The notes below the pieces were generated by a model. It was not told the DNA's origin and made no database searches. It was given only the letters and a program-made list of their open reading frames with translations. From Vibrio sp. UCD-FRSSP16_30 (lineage in GTDB: Bacteria; Pseudomonadota; Gammaproteobacteria; Enterobacterales; Vibrionaceae), in the NCBI RefSeq assembly GCF_001676025.1, contig NZ_LZFW01000017.1, positions 1 through 46,497 of the forward strand: a stretch of 46,497 bases of DNA, in the 5' to 3' direction. Shown piece by piece: positions 25,561 through 34,575 of the stretch. The first letter of the stretch is position 1; each line of letters begins with the position of its first letter. The position numbers were made by a program, and so were the translations under genes.

Positions 25561-26712
25561 CTAAAACAGTGATGTATACTGCTCATATCCCATTTCAGCT
25601 AACTTCTCTTTAGGTATGAATTTTAAAGAAGCGGAGTTAATACAATATCTTAAACCGGTTGGTTCAGGGCCGTCTTCAAATACATGTCCTAAATGGGAGT
25701 CACCAAAGCGACTTCTTAGTTCTATGCGAGTGTAAAACAGAGACTTGTCTTTGTGCTCGGTAATAAACTGCTCGTCTATTGGTTTGGTAAAGCTTGGCCA
25801 ACCTGTACCAGAGCGGTATTTATCGGTTGAGCTAAACAGTGGCTCTCCGGAGACAATATCGACATAAATACCTTGTTTCTTATTATCCCAATATTGGTTT
25901 TTGAATGGTCTTTCAGTCCCTTCTTCTTGGGTGACGTAATACTGAAGCTCAGTCAGTTGTTTCTTTATCTGCGCATCACTGGGTTTGTTGTATTGCTGAG
26001 TGCTAGAAGATTGAGTTTGCGCAGATGAAGCATCAATCATTGAAATTAAGGTGACGCCATTGGTTTCTCTGTCTTCACCAAAAATTGCATCTAGATAATC
26101 ATCTCGGCCTGACGCATTGCGATAGTATTTATATCGGATTGGGTTTTTCTTGTAATAATCTTGGTGATAATTTTCCGCATCCCAAAATGTGTTGTATTGA
26201 ATCAGCTCAGTTTTTAAAGGCTTTTTAAATACACCTAATGCATCAACGTCTTTAATAAATTTTGAGGCAATATCGTATTGCTGCTGATTGTGATAAAAGA
26301 CAGCAGGGCGGTAATGGCGACCTCGGTCAACAAACGATCCTTGATCATCGGTGGGATCCATATGACGAAACAGTTGATCAAGCACTTGTCGGTAACTGAC
26401 TTTATCAGCGTCAAACGTGAGCTGAATAGCTTCGATATGGTCAGTTTTTCCTGATGATACTTGCTTATAGGTTGGGTTTTTCTGTGTGCCACCGGCATAA
26501 CCCGACACGACATTGATTACGCCAGGTAATTTTTCTAAGTCAGATTCTGTACACCAAAAGCATCCACCAGCCAGAGTTGCGGTTTCAATGTTGCTGGCTG
26601 TGTCCATTGTTTGCGGTGATTTATTGTCTTTTGCTAAAGAGGATGCAGATACCATCCAAATAAAGGGGGAAGCAATCACAATCGCTAAAAGTGCGCTATA
26701 CAGTCGTTTCAT
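25561..26712 (-). CDS. msrAB: Bifunctional methionine sulfoxide reductase MsrA/MsrB, exported
   Basis: This 383-residue fusion repairs both S- and R-epimers of methionine sulfoxide. The ATG at 26712 follows GAGG and begins a signal peptide ([20 protein letters not shown]), so it probably works in the periplasm. An upstream in-frame start adds only 19 residues and lacks a ribosome site. The MsrA domain (about 43-200) has the catalytic [17 protein letters not shown] and [11 protein letters not shown]. The MsrB domain (about 245-383) has [31 protein letters not shown] and the catalytic Cys in [12 protein letters not shown]. The zinc-binding CxxC pairs of many MsrB proteins are absent, as in a known subset. 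Confidence 0.93.
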   Translation of the reverse strand: MKRLYSALLAIVIASPFIWMVSASSLAKDNKSPQTMDTASNIETATLAGGCFWCTESDLEKLPGVINVVSGYAGGTQKNPTYKQVSSGKTDHIEAIQLTFDADKVSYRQVLDQLFRHMDPTDDQGSFVDRGRHYRPAVFYHNQQQYDIASKFIKDVDALGVFKKPLKTELIQYNTFWDAENYHQDYYKKNPIRYKYYRNASGRDDYLDAIFGEDRETNGVTLISMIDASSAQTQSSSTQQYNKPSDAQIKKQLTELQYYVTQEEGTERPFKNQYWDNKKQGIYVDIVSGEPLFSSTDKYRSGTGWPSFTKPIDEQFITEHKDKSLFYTRIELRSRFGDSHLGHVFEDGPEPTGLRYCINSASLKFIPKEKLAEMGYEQYTSLF

Positions 26713-26901
26713 ACAAAACCTCGTAGTCCTTACCAGAGTTGTCTTCCTATTAGAAAGTCTCAGCACCAAAAAAATTTCATGGCAATAAAATTATTATTAA
26801 TTTTAGGATATACGAAGGGAAGAGAGGATAGGGTGAGATTACGAACGTTATTTGAGCAAAATCATGTGCATTATCGGAACAACTCTTTGTAATATGGATT
26901 T

Positions 26902-26917
26902 GTGGCATGGATGCCAC
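26902..26917. repeat. Perfect short palindrome GTGGCAT-GG-ATGCCAC
   Basis: Two seven-base arms flank a GG centre. It stands in a GC-richer block (26900-27010) unlike the AT-rich DNA around it. The block has the look of a dispersed intergenic repeat, but only part of it recurs in this window. Confidence 0.6.
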
Positions 26918-27037
26918 GATGAAGCCATCAAGGATGATTTCACGGCGTCTTGTGGAGATGATGCGCATGATTGGTCGATAAGTATTCACTCATGCGTTCG
27001 CCCTAGAAGGGAGGATAAGTTTAAATGAAGGGTTATA

Positions 27038-27075
27038 CAGTGAGTTACCCTGTCACCATATCAGGGTAACCACTG
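27038..27075 (-). terminator. Hairpin downstream of the Hsp70-like operon, possible terminator
   Basis: CAGTGAGTTACCCTG (27038-27052) and CAGGGTAACCACTG (27062-27075) form a 14-pair stem with one bulged base. On the minus strand it follows the last Hsp70-like gene by about 50 bp. No clear T-tract follows, so termination is inferred from position. Confidence 0.5.
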
Positions 27076-27124
27076 TCTTTATTAGCCATATATGTGAGGG
27101 CTAGTACCCATTAAAGAGTGAGAA

Positions 27125-29929
27125 TCACTCGTCTCGAAGCAGTTGTAAACCTGCTGGCAGAGTATCGCCAAAGGCCTTTTGTGCTTCTTCTTGATTAAAG
27201 TCTTCTCTAGTTTCTAATAAATGAAGCCAAGTTTGTGGGACTTTACTTTTAGTTACTTTAGCCACGATCTCAGCGCGAAGTTCGGCTGAAATGTCTAGGG
27301 TTCTATCGCCTGTCTTACCGCCAATCATTACTGCTGCAAACGCTGCCATACTTTGTTTATTCCAATCAAGCTCTAGCAGACGCACCACCCAAGCTTGCAC
27401 GTCCTTAACTGGAATGACATTGTGCTGACTGCCATATAATGGACGTCGATTGCCTAGGCGAGCTAATGCCCACCAGTGTGCATCACGATACTGTTCGTTA
27501 TTGGTTGCTTTGCTAATAAACCAATTTGCCAGCAAAGTTTTATCGTCGAAATGCAGTCGCTCTAAGGAAGCGGACAGACGCACCATCGCTTCATATCCGT
27601 GTTCATGGGCTGTTTTTGCCGATTGCGGATTTTTTAGCGCGCCTGGATGAAGATACTTGGCAATATCACCTAGAATAGTCTCTTGTTGCTGTTGATTTAA
27701 TCCACCGCTCACGCGACGCCAGAATATCCACCAATCACTCCAACCTTGCTGATTTTTAAACTGAATACCTTGTTGGTATAAAGGCCATACTTGTTCCATA
27801 CGCCATGAATCGACAGGATCGCCAAAACCCGGTCGTAAGCTAAATCCAGCCAGTCTCAGCCAATTTTTTTCGTGTGGCTCTGAGCGGCGACGGCGTTTTT
27901 TACCTAAAGCAAAAGCATCAAACAGATGACGAGAGGTGCTGAGATCCCACTGTTCACGCTTACCTAGGTTACGCTCTAACTGTTTAGGTAACAGTTTGAT
28001 TTCCTTGGTGTCGGTTTGTTTTTTACTGCCACTATAGAGTGTGGAAATCAGCGTCTTAGAGTGTTGTAAACTAACAGAGATTTCCTGCTCTTCTACCGTT
28101 TTTTGATTGCGTACTTCAAACTCAACTTGCCAGCGATTTTCATCGTTATTGATGTCGACACATTCAAGTTGCAAAGTACCAACTTCGGTAAGTTTACTGC
28201 TTAGCTGTACTTCCACTCGGCGTTTTTGATTTTCCGACAGATGATCATCATGACCACTATCAAGTGACGCGACATACGGCGGCAGGGCTTGCATTAAATC
28301 GCTATCAACGGCGTGCAGTGAGCCATTGTTAGGAATGGAAGAGTCACTTAACGAGTCTACGGTGGTGGTGAGCAAGTTAAAGCGCACAGGCTGATCTAAG
28401 GTCAGAGCAAAGCGTCTTCCGGTTAGGCGGATTTCAGTGCCTTCTTCTGCGCCTTTACCAAGTAAGCACAATGCTTGGCTCTTTTTACTTGGCAGGTGTA
28501 AAAAGTAAGAGCGGGGGCTACCACCCCCAATTTTTAACTGTGCACCGCGACGAGCTTTGCTGTAAGCAACCGCGCCATAAGCAACCGCATAATCTGGATG
28601 AGGATTATCCAACAGGGTGATGGCATCACCACGCCAATGCTCTAGTACCGATTGCATACGCTGTTTGATTAATGGGCTATTAAATGCGCCGCCATTGACC
28701 AATAGTGCGACGGGTATCGCGTTGCCATTTTGGGTGTTAAGAGCATCTTCGCAAGCTGACTGATGCTGGGTAAGAAACTGAGCCACATGCTTAGTTACCG
28801 CAGGATCGGCAACATACGGCAGTCCAAATTCAACAACCGCACTTCGTTTTTGGCTTGGTAATTGGTCAAGTTCAACACTTGGGAAAAACCCTTCTAACCC
28901 TAGTTGTTGCACTTCTGTTTTGCTGATGGCCACGCTGCGCGCACCACCAATTAAACGTGAGCCGCCGCCAAGAATGGTCACTTTGCCTTCTTCTGGCGCA
29001 TCAAGTCCGAGCAAGGTTTCTTTTACCGCGCGGGTTTGCGAGATGAGTTTGCCTAATGCTTGGGCTTTCATCGGCGTTTTACTATTGAGTTTTTGCTCGC
29101 TGATGTGCGCCAGCGCTAAATCAATATTGTCACCCCCTAACATCAAGTGCTCACCCACACCAATACGGCTCAGGCTTAACTGGCCATCGGTATAGTTGGC
29201 TTTAATTAAGCTAAGGTCAGTCGTACCGCCACCCACATCACAAATTAGGATCAGTGGAATATCGGAAAGATCGGGATTATCTTGTTGTTCAAAGCGGGCA
29301 TACCAGTCATAGCAAGCCGCTTGTGGCTCTTCAAGTAATAACACTTGACCTAGATTGGCCAGTTTTGCCGCTTTTAGCGTCAAGTTACGCGCCGTTTCAT
29401 CAAAAGAGGCTGGGACGGTAATCACCACTTCCTGCTCTTCTAAAGGGTGGCTTGGGTTGCGGTGATTCCACGCATGTCGAATATGATTTAAGTAACTGGC
29501 ACTGGCAATCACAGGGGAGACTTTTTCTACATCGTCTGCGCCTGCCCAAGGTAAAATCTCAGACTCGCGATCAACATTGCTGTGCGAGAGCCAACTCTTG
29601 GCACTGCAAACTTGTCGACCTTCTACTTGAGAGCCCAACTCGCGAGCCCATTCACCGATGATCACATGTTCGATATCACCGTCAATGGCTGTCTGCGTCC
29701 AGGGCAGTTGCAGAGCATCTTGGGAAAATTGCTCAGCAGTTGCATGAAAGCGAAATGAAGGCAATTGCGGGCGACGAGCGACTTCTCCTTGACCGACTAA
29801 TTGATCAATTTCAAACAGCTGTAACGGTGATTCTTTGAGAGGGTCACTGTTTTCACAAAAGGCGACCACGGTATTGGTGGTACCAAGATCGATGCCGACG
29901 AGAAAGCGAGATTTTGTTGAGGTTGCCAT
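27125..29929 (-). CDS. Hsp70-family (DnaK-like) protein with long C-terminal extension, 934 residues
   Basis: The N-terminal half is an actin-like Hsp70 ATPase: phosphate 1 FLVGIDLGTTNTVVAF, then EQEVVITVPASFDETARN, LLLEEPQAACYDW, phosphate 2 LICDVGGGTTDLSLI, and GVGEHLMLGGDNIDLALA. Beyond about residue 480 there is no canonical DnaK peptide-binding domain. It has its own beta-rich stretch, then a C-terminal helical, Trp-rich region (FSLRPGFGDPVDSWRMEQVW; WSDWWIFWRRVSGG) of the DUF3731 type. It is the third gene of a minus-strand operon after DUF2760 and a second Hsp70-like gene, separated from the latter by 66 bp containing a hairpin. Client and partner proteins are unknown. Confidence 0.9.
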   Translation of the reverse strand: MATSTKSRFLVGIDLGTTNTVVAFCENSDPLKESPLQLFEIDQLVGQGEVARRPQLPSFRFHATAEQFSQDALQLPWTQTAIDGDIEHVIIGEWARELGSQVEGRQVCSAKSWLSHSNVDRESEILPWAGADDVEKVSPVIASASYLNHIRHAWNHRNPSHPLEEQEVVITVPASFDETARNLTLKAAKLANLGQVLLLEEPQAACYDWYARFEQQDNPDLSDIPLILICDVGGGTTDLSLIKANYTDGQLSLSRIGVGEHLMLGGDNIDLALAHISEQKLNSKTPMKAQALGKLISQTRAVKETLLGLDAPEEGKVTILGGGSRLIGGARSVAISKTEVQQLGLEGFFPSVELDQLPSQKRSAVVEFGLPYVADPAVTKHVAQFLTQHQSACEDALNTQNGNAIPVALLVNGGAFNSPLIKQRMQSVLEHWRGDAITLLDNPHPDYAVAYGAVAYSKARRGAQLKIGGGSPRSYFLHLPSKKSQALCLLGKGAEEGTEIRLTGRRFALTLDQPVRFNLLTTTVDSLSDSSIPNNGSLHAVDSDLMQALPPYVASLDSGHDDHLSENQKRRVEVQLSSKLTEVGTLQLECVDINNDENRWQVEFEVRNQKTVEEQEISVSLQHSKTLISTLYSGSKKQTDTKEIKLLPKQLERNLGKREQWDLSTSRHLFDAFALGKKRRRRSEPHEKNWLRLAGFSLRPGFGDPVDSWRMEQVWPLYQQGIQFKNQQGWSDWWIFWRRVSGGLNQQQQETILGDIAKYLHPGALKNPQSAKTAHEHGYEAMVRLSASLERLHFDDKTLLANWFISKATNNEQYRDAHWWALARLGNRRPLYGSQHNVIPVKDVQAWVVRLLELDWNKQSMAAFAAVMIGGKTGDRTLDISAELRAEIVAKVTKSKVPQTWLHLLETREDFNQEEAQKAFGDTLPAGLQLLRDE

Positions 29930-29955
29930 AATTAACTCAAAGCCAGAATAGAATA

Positions 29956-29982
29956 AACAGCACTGAATGACTCAGTGCTGTT
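29956..29982 (-). terminator. Intra-operon hairpin between the two Hsp70-like genes (possible attenuator)
   Basis: AACAGCACTGA (29956-29966) pairs perfectly with TCAGTGCTGTT (29972-29982) across a five-base loop. On the minus strand it is followed by TTATTCTATTCT, a weak T-tract. Incomplete termination or mRNA protection here would lower or separate expression of the 934-residue protein. Confidence 0.6.
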
Positions 29983-29995
29983 GCAGGATTGTCGA

Positions 29996-31840
29996 TTAAA
30001 GAGAAGGGGACTCTTCTCTGACGCTAAATTCTACGTGCCATTTCTGGCCATTGTCTTGGGCGATAGCTTCAAGATATAAGGTGCCAAGCTCGGTGACGCG
30101 AGATGCCAGTTTTACCGCGACAATTTCGCCCACTTGTCGGCCTTCTTGAGCATCCAAAGTAACTTGAATTTCCGGCAGTTCATCCAGTTCACTATCTTGC
30201 CAGTAATCTAGGTGTGTACCTGCGCTGTCATCACGGCGCACACTAGATCCATAAAACTGAAAATGCACAGGTTGACCAATCACAAGGCCAAATTCTTGAC
30301 TCGGTACATCTGCCGCAGAGCCTTCTTCCATACCAAATGGCGCGACACAAAGCGCTTCCATAGGCGGAGCCATACCTGGAATAGCCGGCATGGCGCTTTC
30401 GATGCCAACATAATAGCTCGATGCGATACCGCCGCGAATGCGAACCCCTTTACCAAGGCGCACTTGACCGTAATAAGCCGCGCCTGATGACACGGCTAAA
30501 TCCAGATCAGAACCAAGTAGAAGTTTCGCTTCCGGTGCATCAGCGCCTGACAGCCAAAGGTTAATCACTTCAAATAAGCGTTCTGATAATGTGTCCGCTT
30601 TGAGTACGCCACCATTAAATAAAATCGCGGTTGGTTTAACAAAATCTGGTTTATCAGAGCCAAACATACCGCCAAACACATCTGAGGTAGATTCGGCTTG
30701 CTTGCTAAGGAAAGCGGCAATATGACGAGTGACACCAGCGTCTTGCGCGTAAGGTAAACCCATTTGAGTTAATGCACCGCGACGAGCTTGTTTTGGATGC
30801 TCATTAATGTCCACCACAGGGAAGAAACCATCAACCAATGTTTGTTGCACTTCTTCTGCTGTCAGTTCTGTTTTTAGCGTACTGCCCATAAGCTTTGAGC
30901 CGCGACTAGGAATCACGATCGGTACTGAGCTCAATTCTTTATCGTTCAGCAGCGCTTCTTTAGCATCACGACAAGCGTGTACTATGGTTTGAATTTGCCA
31001 AGGTTGCAGTTCTTTACCTTGCTCGGCCATCTTCATTTTGATGCGATAAGCTAAGGCAAGATCCATGTTGTCACCGCCAAGCAATATATGCTCACCGACC
31101 GCGACACGATCTAGCGTTAAGTTGCCATCTTCTTCCGTAACAGCTACGAGTGATAAATCGGTCGTACCGCCACCCACATCAACCACTAACACCACATCGC
31201 CTAAGCTCAGTTGGTTGCGCCAATCATCACCGGTTTTCTCAATCCAGTTATACAGCGCCGCTTGTGGCTCTTCTAACAAGGTCAGATGGTGCAGATTAAG
31301 ATTACGCGCCGCCTCTGCGGTAAGATCGCGCGCCGCAGGATCAAACGAAGCTGGGACGGTGATGGTGACATCTTGATCTTGTAATAAGTTGTCTGGGTGC
31401 TGATGATTCCACGCCTGCATTAAGTGCTCTAAATACAGCTCTGTCGCGCGCAGTGGCGAGATTTTTGTGATTTCTTCTGGGCTACCAGCTGGTAGGAAGG
31501 CTTCACGGCGATTAACCGCTGAGTGACCAAGCCAAGACTTTGCGCTAGCAACCAAACGAATAGGGGTCTTGCTGCCTAATTTTCTGGCAATCGAGCCAAC
31601 CAACGCTTCTGGTGATTGCGTCCAAGGAAGCGTGCGAGAGCCTGCGCCCATTTCGTGCTCACTGGGTTGGTAGATAAACGAACCCAGTTGATTTAGGCTT
31701 TCCACCTGACCTGGCGCACTGAGTTGGGCGATAGGCATTACTTGTACTTTGGCATCTTGTTGTTGTTTATCAACAAATGACAGCACACTGTGAGTCGTAC
31801 CTAAATCGATACCAACGATATATTTTGAAGATTCAGTCAT
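29996..31840 (-). CDS. Hsp70-family (DnaK-like) protein, 614 residues
   Basis: The protein has the full actin-like ATPase core: KYIVGIDLGTTHSVLSFVDK, QDVTITVPASFDPAARDLTA, LLEEPQAALYNWIEK, VVDVGGGTTDLSLVAV, and VAVGEHILLGGDNMDLALAY. Compared with the 934-residue neighbour, the C-terminal part is short (about 490-614), beta-rich (QPVHFQFYGSSVRR; VELGTLYLEAIAQ-like TELGTLYLEAIAQDNGQKWH), and lacks the helical DUF3731 region. The two proteins align over their ATPase halves and the following beta stretch, so they probably arose by duplication. The ATG shares one base with the DUF2760 stop codon (TAATG-type overlap), indicating tight coupling. Confidence 0.92.
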   Translation of the reverse strand: MTESSKYIVGIDLGTTHSVLSFVDKQQQDAKVQVMPIAQLSAPGQVESLNQLGSFIYQPSEHEMGAGSRTLPWTQSPEALVGSIARKLGSKTPIRLVASAKSWLGHSAVNRREAFLPAGSPEEITKISPLRATELYLEHLMQAWNHQHPDNLLQDQDVTITVPASFDPAARDLTAEAARNLNLHHLTLLEEPQAALYNWIEKTGDDWRNQLSLGDVVLVVDVGGGTTDLSLVAVTEEDGNLTLDRVAVGEHILLGGDNMDLALAYRIKMKMAEQGKELQPWQIQTIVHACRDAKEALLNDKELSSVPIVIPSRGSKLMGSTLKTELTAEEVQQTLVDGFFPVVDINEHPKQARRGALTQMGLPYAQDAGVTRHIAAFLSKQAESTSDVFGGMFGSDKPDFVKPTAILFNGGVLKADTLSERLFEVINLWLSGADAPEAKLLLGSDLDLAVSSGAAYYGQVRLGKGVRIRGGIASSYYVGIESAMPAIPGMAPPMEALCVAPFGMEEGSAADVPSQEFGLVIGQPVHFQFYGSSVRRDDSAGTHLDYWQDSELDELPEIQVTLDAQEGRQVGEIVAVKLASRVTELGTLYLEAIAQDNGQKWHVEFSVREESPSL

Positions 31841-32472
31841 TAAAGCTCAACCTCAGCTGGCGCAATAATTGTTGCGTTATAGTTTTCTGCAAGTTTTGGA
31901 AGCTCAATTTTATCAGCCTTCCAACCTTTATGGATGAGTACGCCGTTAAAAGGTGCATGACCTGTTACGTTACCCACCAAGCGAATTTGTTGAGGATCAA
32001 AGCCTTCAACAACTTGAATGTTACTTTCTTCTGATTCGTCACGTACTGGAGAAAGTGAAACATAATCTTTCAGTACTTTTTGTCCGCCACTGTGAATAAC
32101 ACGTGCAGCTGCGCCCACTTCGTCATCGGCAAAAGAGGAGATGTCTTCTTTTAGGAAGTCGATAAGGCGAGCTTCTTGTTGCAAAAGAGACAACAGTTGT
32201 AGCGCGGAATCCGTTGAGGCAGTTTTGAGTTTTGACTCTACTTCAACGACTTTCTCAACCACTTTTTCAACTTCAACAATTTTCTCTACTTCAATGATTT
32301 TTTCGACAGGCTTTTCAACTTCGACGATTTTCTCAACCGGCTTTTCTACAATTTTTTCGATGGTCTTTGGCTTACGTGCAATTGCGATAATCAGCAGGAC
32401 TACACTTGATGCGGCCAAACCTGCATGAAGCATATCAAACGTGGTCAGTGGCACGGATAGGTCGATGATCAT
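31840..32472 (-). CDS. DUF2760 protein with membrane anchor and EKIVE-type repeats
   Basis: This 210-residue protein is the first gene of the Hsp70-like operon. A single membrane helix (about 14-32, LHAGLAASSVVLLIIAIARK) is followed by a repetitive stalk at about 38-82 built from VEKIVEVEKPVEKI-like units, likely an extended or coiled segment. The C-terminal DUF2760 domain (about 90-210) contains ALQLLSLLQQEARLIDFLKE and FNGVLIHKGWKADKIELPKL. This is a plausible membrane-tethered partner for the Hsp70-like proteins; no activity is known to me. The repetition makes this stretch prone to length change. Confidence 0.85.
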   Translation of the reverse strand: MIIDLSVPLTTFDMLHAGLAASSVVLLIIAIARKPKTIEKIVEKPVEKIVEVEKPVEKIIEVEKIVEVEKVVEKVVEVESKLKTASTDSALQLLSLLQQEARLIDFLKEDISSFADDEVGAAARVIHSGGQKVLKDYVSLSPVRDESEESNIQVVEGFDPQQIRLVGNVTGHAPFNGVLIHKGWKADKIELPKLAENYNATIIAPAEVEL

Positions 32473-32634
32473 GATTTCAGTCTCGTTAGATAAGGTTATG
32501 GAAAAAGGTAATTGCTCTAAATGTGCGGGCTAATAAAGAGAAATTCAAGGTGTTAAATGAATTTAGTTAGTGTTTGAGTGTGTCAAATTAAGGTAAACTT
32601 AGCGACAATTAAACCCGCTTATGAACAAGATTTA

Positions 32635-33165
32635 ATGAACTATAACCGAGTTGTTTGTTTTGATTTAGAAATGTGTTGCTGGAATGAAAACGGCAAGGGC
32701 ATAACTGGTGAAATCATCGAAATTGGCTTAGCTGAGATTGATCTCGCTAAGCAAAAAATTGTTAAACGTGCCCAATATTACGTGAAACCAGAGCAAGACG
32801 AAGTGTCTAAGTTTTGTGTGGAATTGACGGGCATCACCCCGAGAACCGTTGAAAAGCAAGGGCGTCCATTGCAAGCGGTGATGCAATCAATGATTAAAAA
32901 CTTTGGTGGCCCAAATAAAATCTACGCCAGTTGGGGACGTGACGACATTATTTTTAGAAATGAATGCCTTGCTAAAGGCATCGATTTTCCGTTTGTTGAG
33001 TTCGTCAATTTAGCGACCTTGTATCGCATGCAACATCGCCTAAAAGAAAAACGCATTGGGCATAAAGCGGCGCAAGAAGCGGTCAATATTGAGTGGGAAG
33101 GTCGACAACACTCAGGTTATGCCGACGCTTATAATTTGGCAAAACTTGCTCTTACGATGCTTTAA
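32635..33165 (+). CDS. DEDDh 3'-5' exonuclease, ERI-1/3'hExo-like (KapD-like)
   Basis: I take the ATG at 32635, since conservation begins at once (NYNRVVCFDLEMCCW); an upstream GTG start is possible and neither has a strong ribosome site. The 176-residue protein shows Exo I FDLEMCCW, then EIIEIGLAEIDL and FCVELTGITPRTVE. Exo II lies around ASWGRDDIIFRNEC, and Exo III is GRQHSGYADAYNLAKLAL with the DEDDh His and Asp. This is the ERI-1/3'hExo arrangement, found in bacteria in KapD-like proteins, so a role in RNA 3' trimming is possible. It is divergent from the DUF2760 operon. Confidence 0.85.
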   Translation: MNYNRVVCFDLEMCCWNENGKGITGEIIEIGLAEIDLAKQKIVKRAQYYVKPEQDEVSKFCVELTGITPRTVEKQGRPLQAVMQSMIKNFGGPNKIYASWGRDDIIFRNECLAKGIDFPFVEFVNLATLYRMQHRLKEKRIGHKAAQEAVNIEWEGRQHSGYADAYNLAKLALTML

Positions 33166-33180
33166 GCTGTCTTTTAATCG

Positions 33181-33639
33181 CTAATCTTTTAATTGCGTTT
33201 CTTGGATCTCTAGCTTGGTTTTCACAAAGTCACTGTGATCGACATAAATAAGCTCTGCCACTTTTCGGATGACTGACTCTTCAATAGGGTCAAGCACACC
33301 ATCAGCGTAGGCAACTGTCCACATCGCTTTAATCAGCTCATTTCTTTGTGGGCGAGGTAAGTCTCTTAGCTGAGACGTGAAATCATAGAGTGACACAGAT
33401 TGTGTTGTTTGTTGCCGAGCATTGTCTAACAATTTGCTTGCCTCTTCCTTTGTCATATCAAGCAGTTTTTGCAGCATTTGAACTTCAGCCGTGAGCTCCT
33501 GGGTTGTTTGTGCATGATCGGCTGCGGTAACTTCACACAATAAAGCGGCAATCGCGAGCTTTGGCTGAGCTTGAGTATGACTGGCGAGATCGTTGCCATC
33601 TAATAGCTTTTTAAATAGAGATTGAAGCGTATTGAACAT
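33181..33639 (-). CDS. TerB-like (tellurite resistance B) domain protein
   Basis: This 152-residue all-helical cytoplasmic protein has the TerB-like pattern: PKLAIAALLCEVTAADHAQT near the N-terminus and, in the second half, ELIKAMWTVAYADGVLDPIE followed by ESVIRKVAELIYVDHSDFV. The two A-D-G/H acidic loops resemble the metal-associated motifs of TerB. No other ter genes are nearby, so a tellurite function should not be assumed; TerB-like proteins of this kind are widespread and mostly unstudied. The gene is convergent with the exonuclease gene, only 15 bp away. Confidence 0.8.
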   Translation of the reverse strand: MFNTLQSLFKKLLDGNDLASHTQAQPKLAIAALLCEVTAADHAQTTQELTAEVQMLQKLLDMTKEEASKLLDNARQQTTQSVSLYDFTSQLRDLPRPQRNELIKAMWTVAYADGVLDPIEESVIRKVAELIYVDHSDFVKTKLEIQETQLKD

Positions 33640-33737
33640 GCGATTTACCTTTGCGTTGTGATTTAACTCATCATTTTATGCAGCAGGAGAGGCTATGAAG
33701 TCAATAACGAATTTTGCAAAACTACTTTGGAGTTGCC

Positions 33738-34469
33738 ATGCACACGCTTGGTTTATTTGAAACCTCAACCTTATTAGCCATGTTATTAATCTTCCTTGGC
33801 TCGTTTGTTCAGACTAGCATCGGCTTTGGATTAGCCATAGTTTCAGCGCCGTTACTGTTTCATATTTCTATGGATTACATTCCTGCGCCCATCTGTTTGG
33901 TGGGGCTGTGTATCTCGCTGTTTAATGCTCTCAAGTATCGTACTGATATTAGTCTTGGCGGATTAAAACTGGCGTTATATGCACGAGTTCCTGGCTCTGT
34001 ATTAGGAGGCATGATTCTATTGTATGTCTCTGCCAGTATGTTATCACTGGCGCTGGGTATCTTCGTTTTATTAGCCGTTATGATTAGTTTATTACCGTAT
34101 CGCTTAGAACCAACACCAAATCGAATGTTAGTTGCCGGCTTTTTGTCGGGCTTCATGGGCACAAGCTCGGGGATCGGTGGCCCGCCAATGGCGTTATTGC
34201 TACAGCATCAGGAAGCCAATAGCCTCAGAGGCAATTTATCCGCATTTTTTGTGTTCAGTTCGTTTATTTCTCTGGCAGTACTGTTTGCGGTTGGGCGATT
34301 TACCATGCTACACGTAGGGTTAACTTTACCGCTTATTCCCAGTGCCATGCTGGGCTATTGGGCGGCAACGCGCAGTGTGGCGTATTTGTCTAAACAGTGG
34401 ATGAGGCGCATTTCGTTATTATTGTGTTTAGTCAGTGGCAGTTATGCGATTTGGCAGGGTATTTGCTAA
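33738..34469 (+). CDS. TSUP-family (TauE/SafE) permease
   Basis: This 243-residue inner-membrane protein has about eight hydrophobic segments. The ATG at 33738 follows TTTGGAG; a TTG start 24 bases upstream is less good. The family repeat is visible twice: SFVQTSIGFGLAIVSAPLLF (about 23-42) and GFLSGFMGTSSGIGGPPMAL (about 134-153). TSUP permeases export or import sulfur-containing or organic anions such as sulfite, taurine or sulfoacetate; nothing here chooses among them. It appears monocistronic, between terB-like and the outer-membrane protein gene. Confidence 0.88.
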   Translation: MHTLGLFETSTLLAMLLIFLGSFVQTSIGFGLAIVSAPLLFHISMDYIPAPICLVGLCISLFNALKYRTDISLGGLKLALYARVPGSVLGGMILLYVSASMLSLALGIFVLLAVMISLLPYRLEPTPNRMLVAGFLSGFMGTSSGIGGPPMALLLQHQEANSLRGNLSAFFVFSSFISLAVLFAVGRFTMLHVGLTLPLIPSAMLGYWAATRSVAYLSKQWMRRISLLLCLVSGSYAIWQGIC

Positions 34470-34575
34470 CAAAAAAATCATCTTAACTTGCAATAAACTG
34501 TCACATTTCATAGATGTAAACCTATAATAAATAGTGGTTTTTAGTTTGAACACTACTTATTTATGAAAGGACTCT

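Larger units (their letters stand above)
26713..27124. other. 412-bp gene gap with two inverted repeats and a dispersed repeat
   Basis: No gene is supported between msrAB and the Hsp70-like gene. It contains the palindrome at 26902-26917, a 21-base segment at 26980-27000 that recurs at 298-318, and the hairpin at 27038-27075. The msrAB promoter must lie near 26713-26800, an AT-rich part. Confidence 0.6.

Noticed and set aside
32141..32428. Plus-strand ORF rich in Ser/Thr/Phe repeats
   Set aside because: It is the antisense shadow of the EKIVE repeats in the DUF2760 gene.
33181..33639. Tellurite resistance locus
   Set aside because: Only a TerB-like protein is present; no terA, terC, terD or terE lies nearby.
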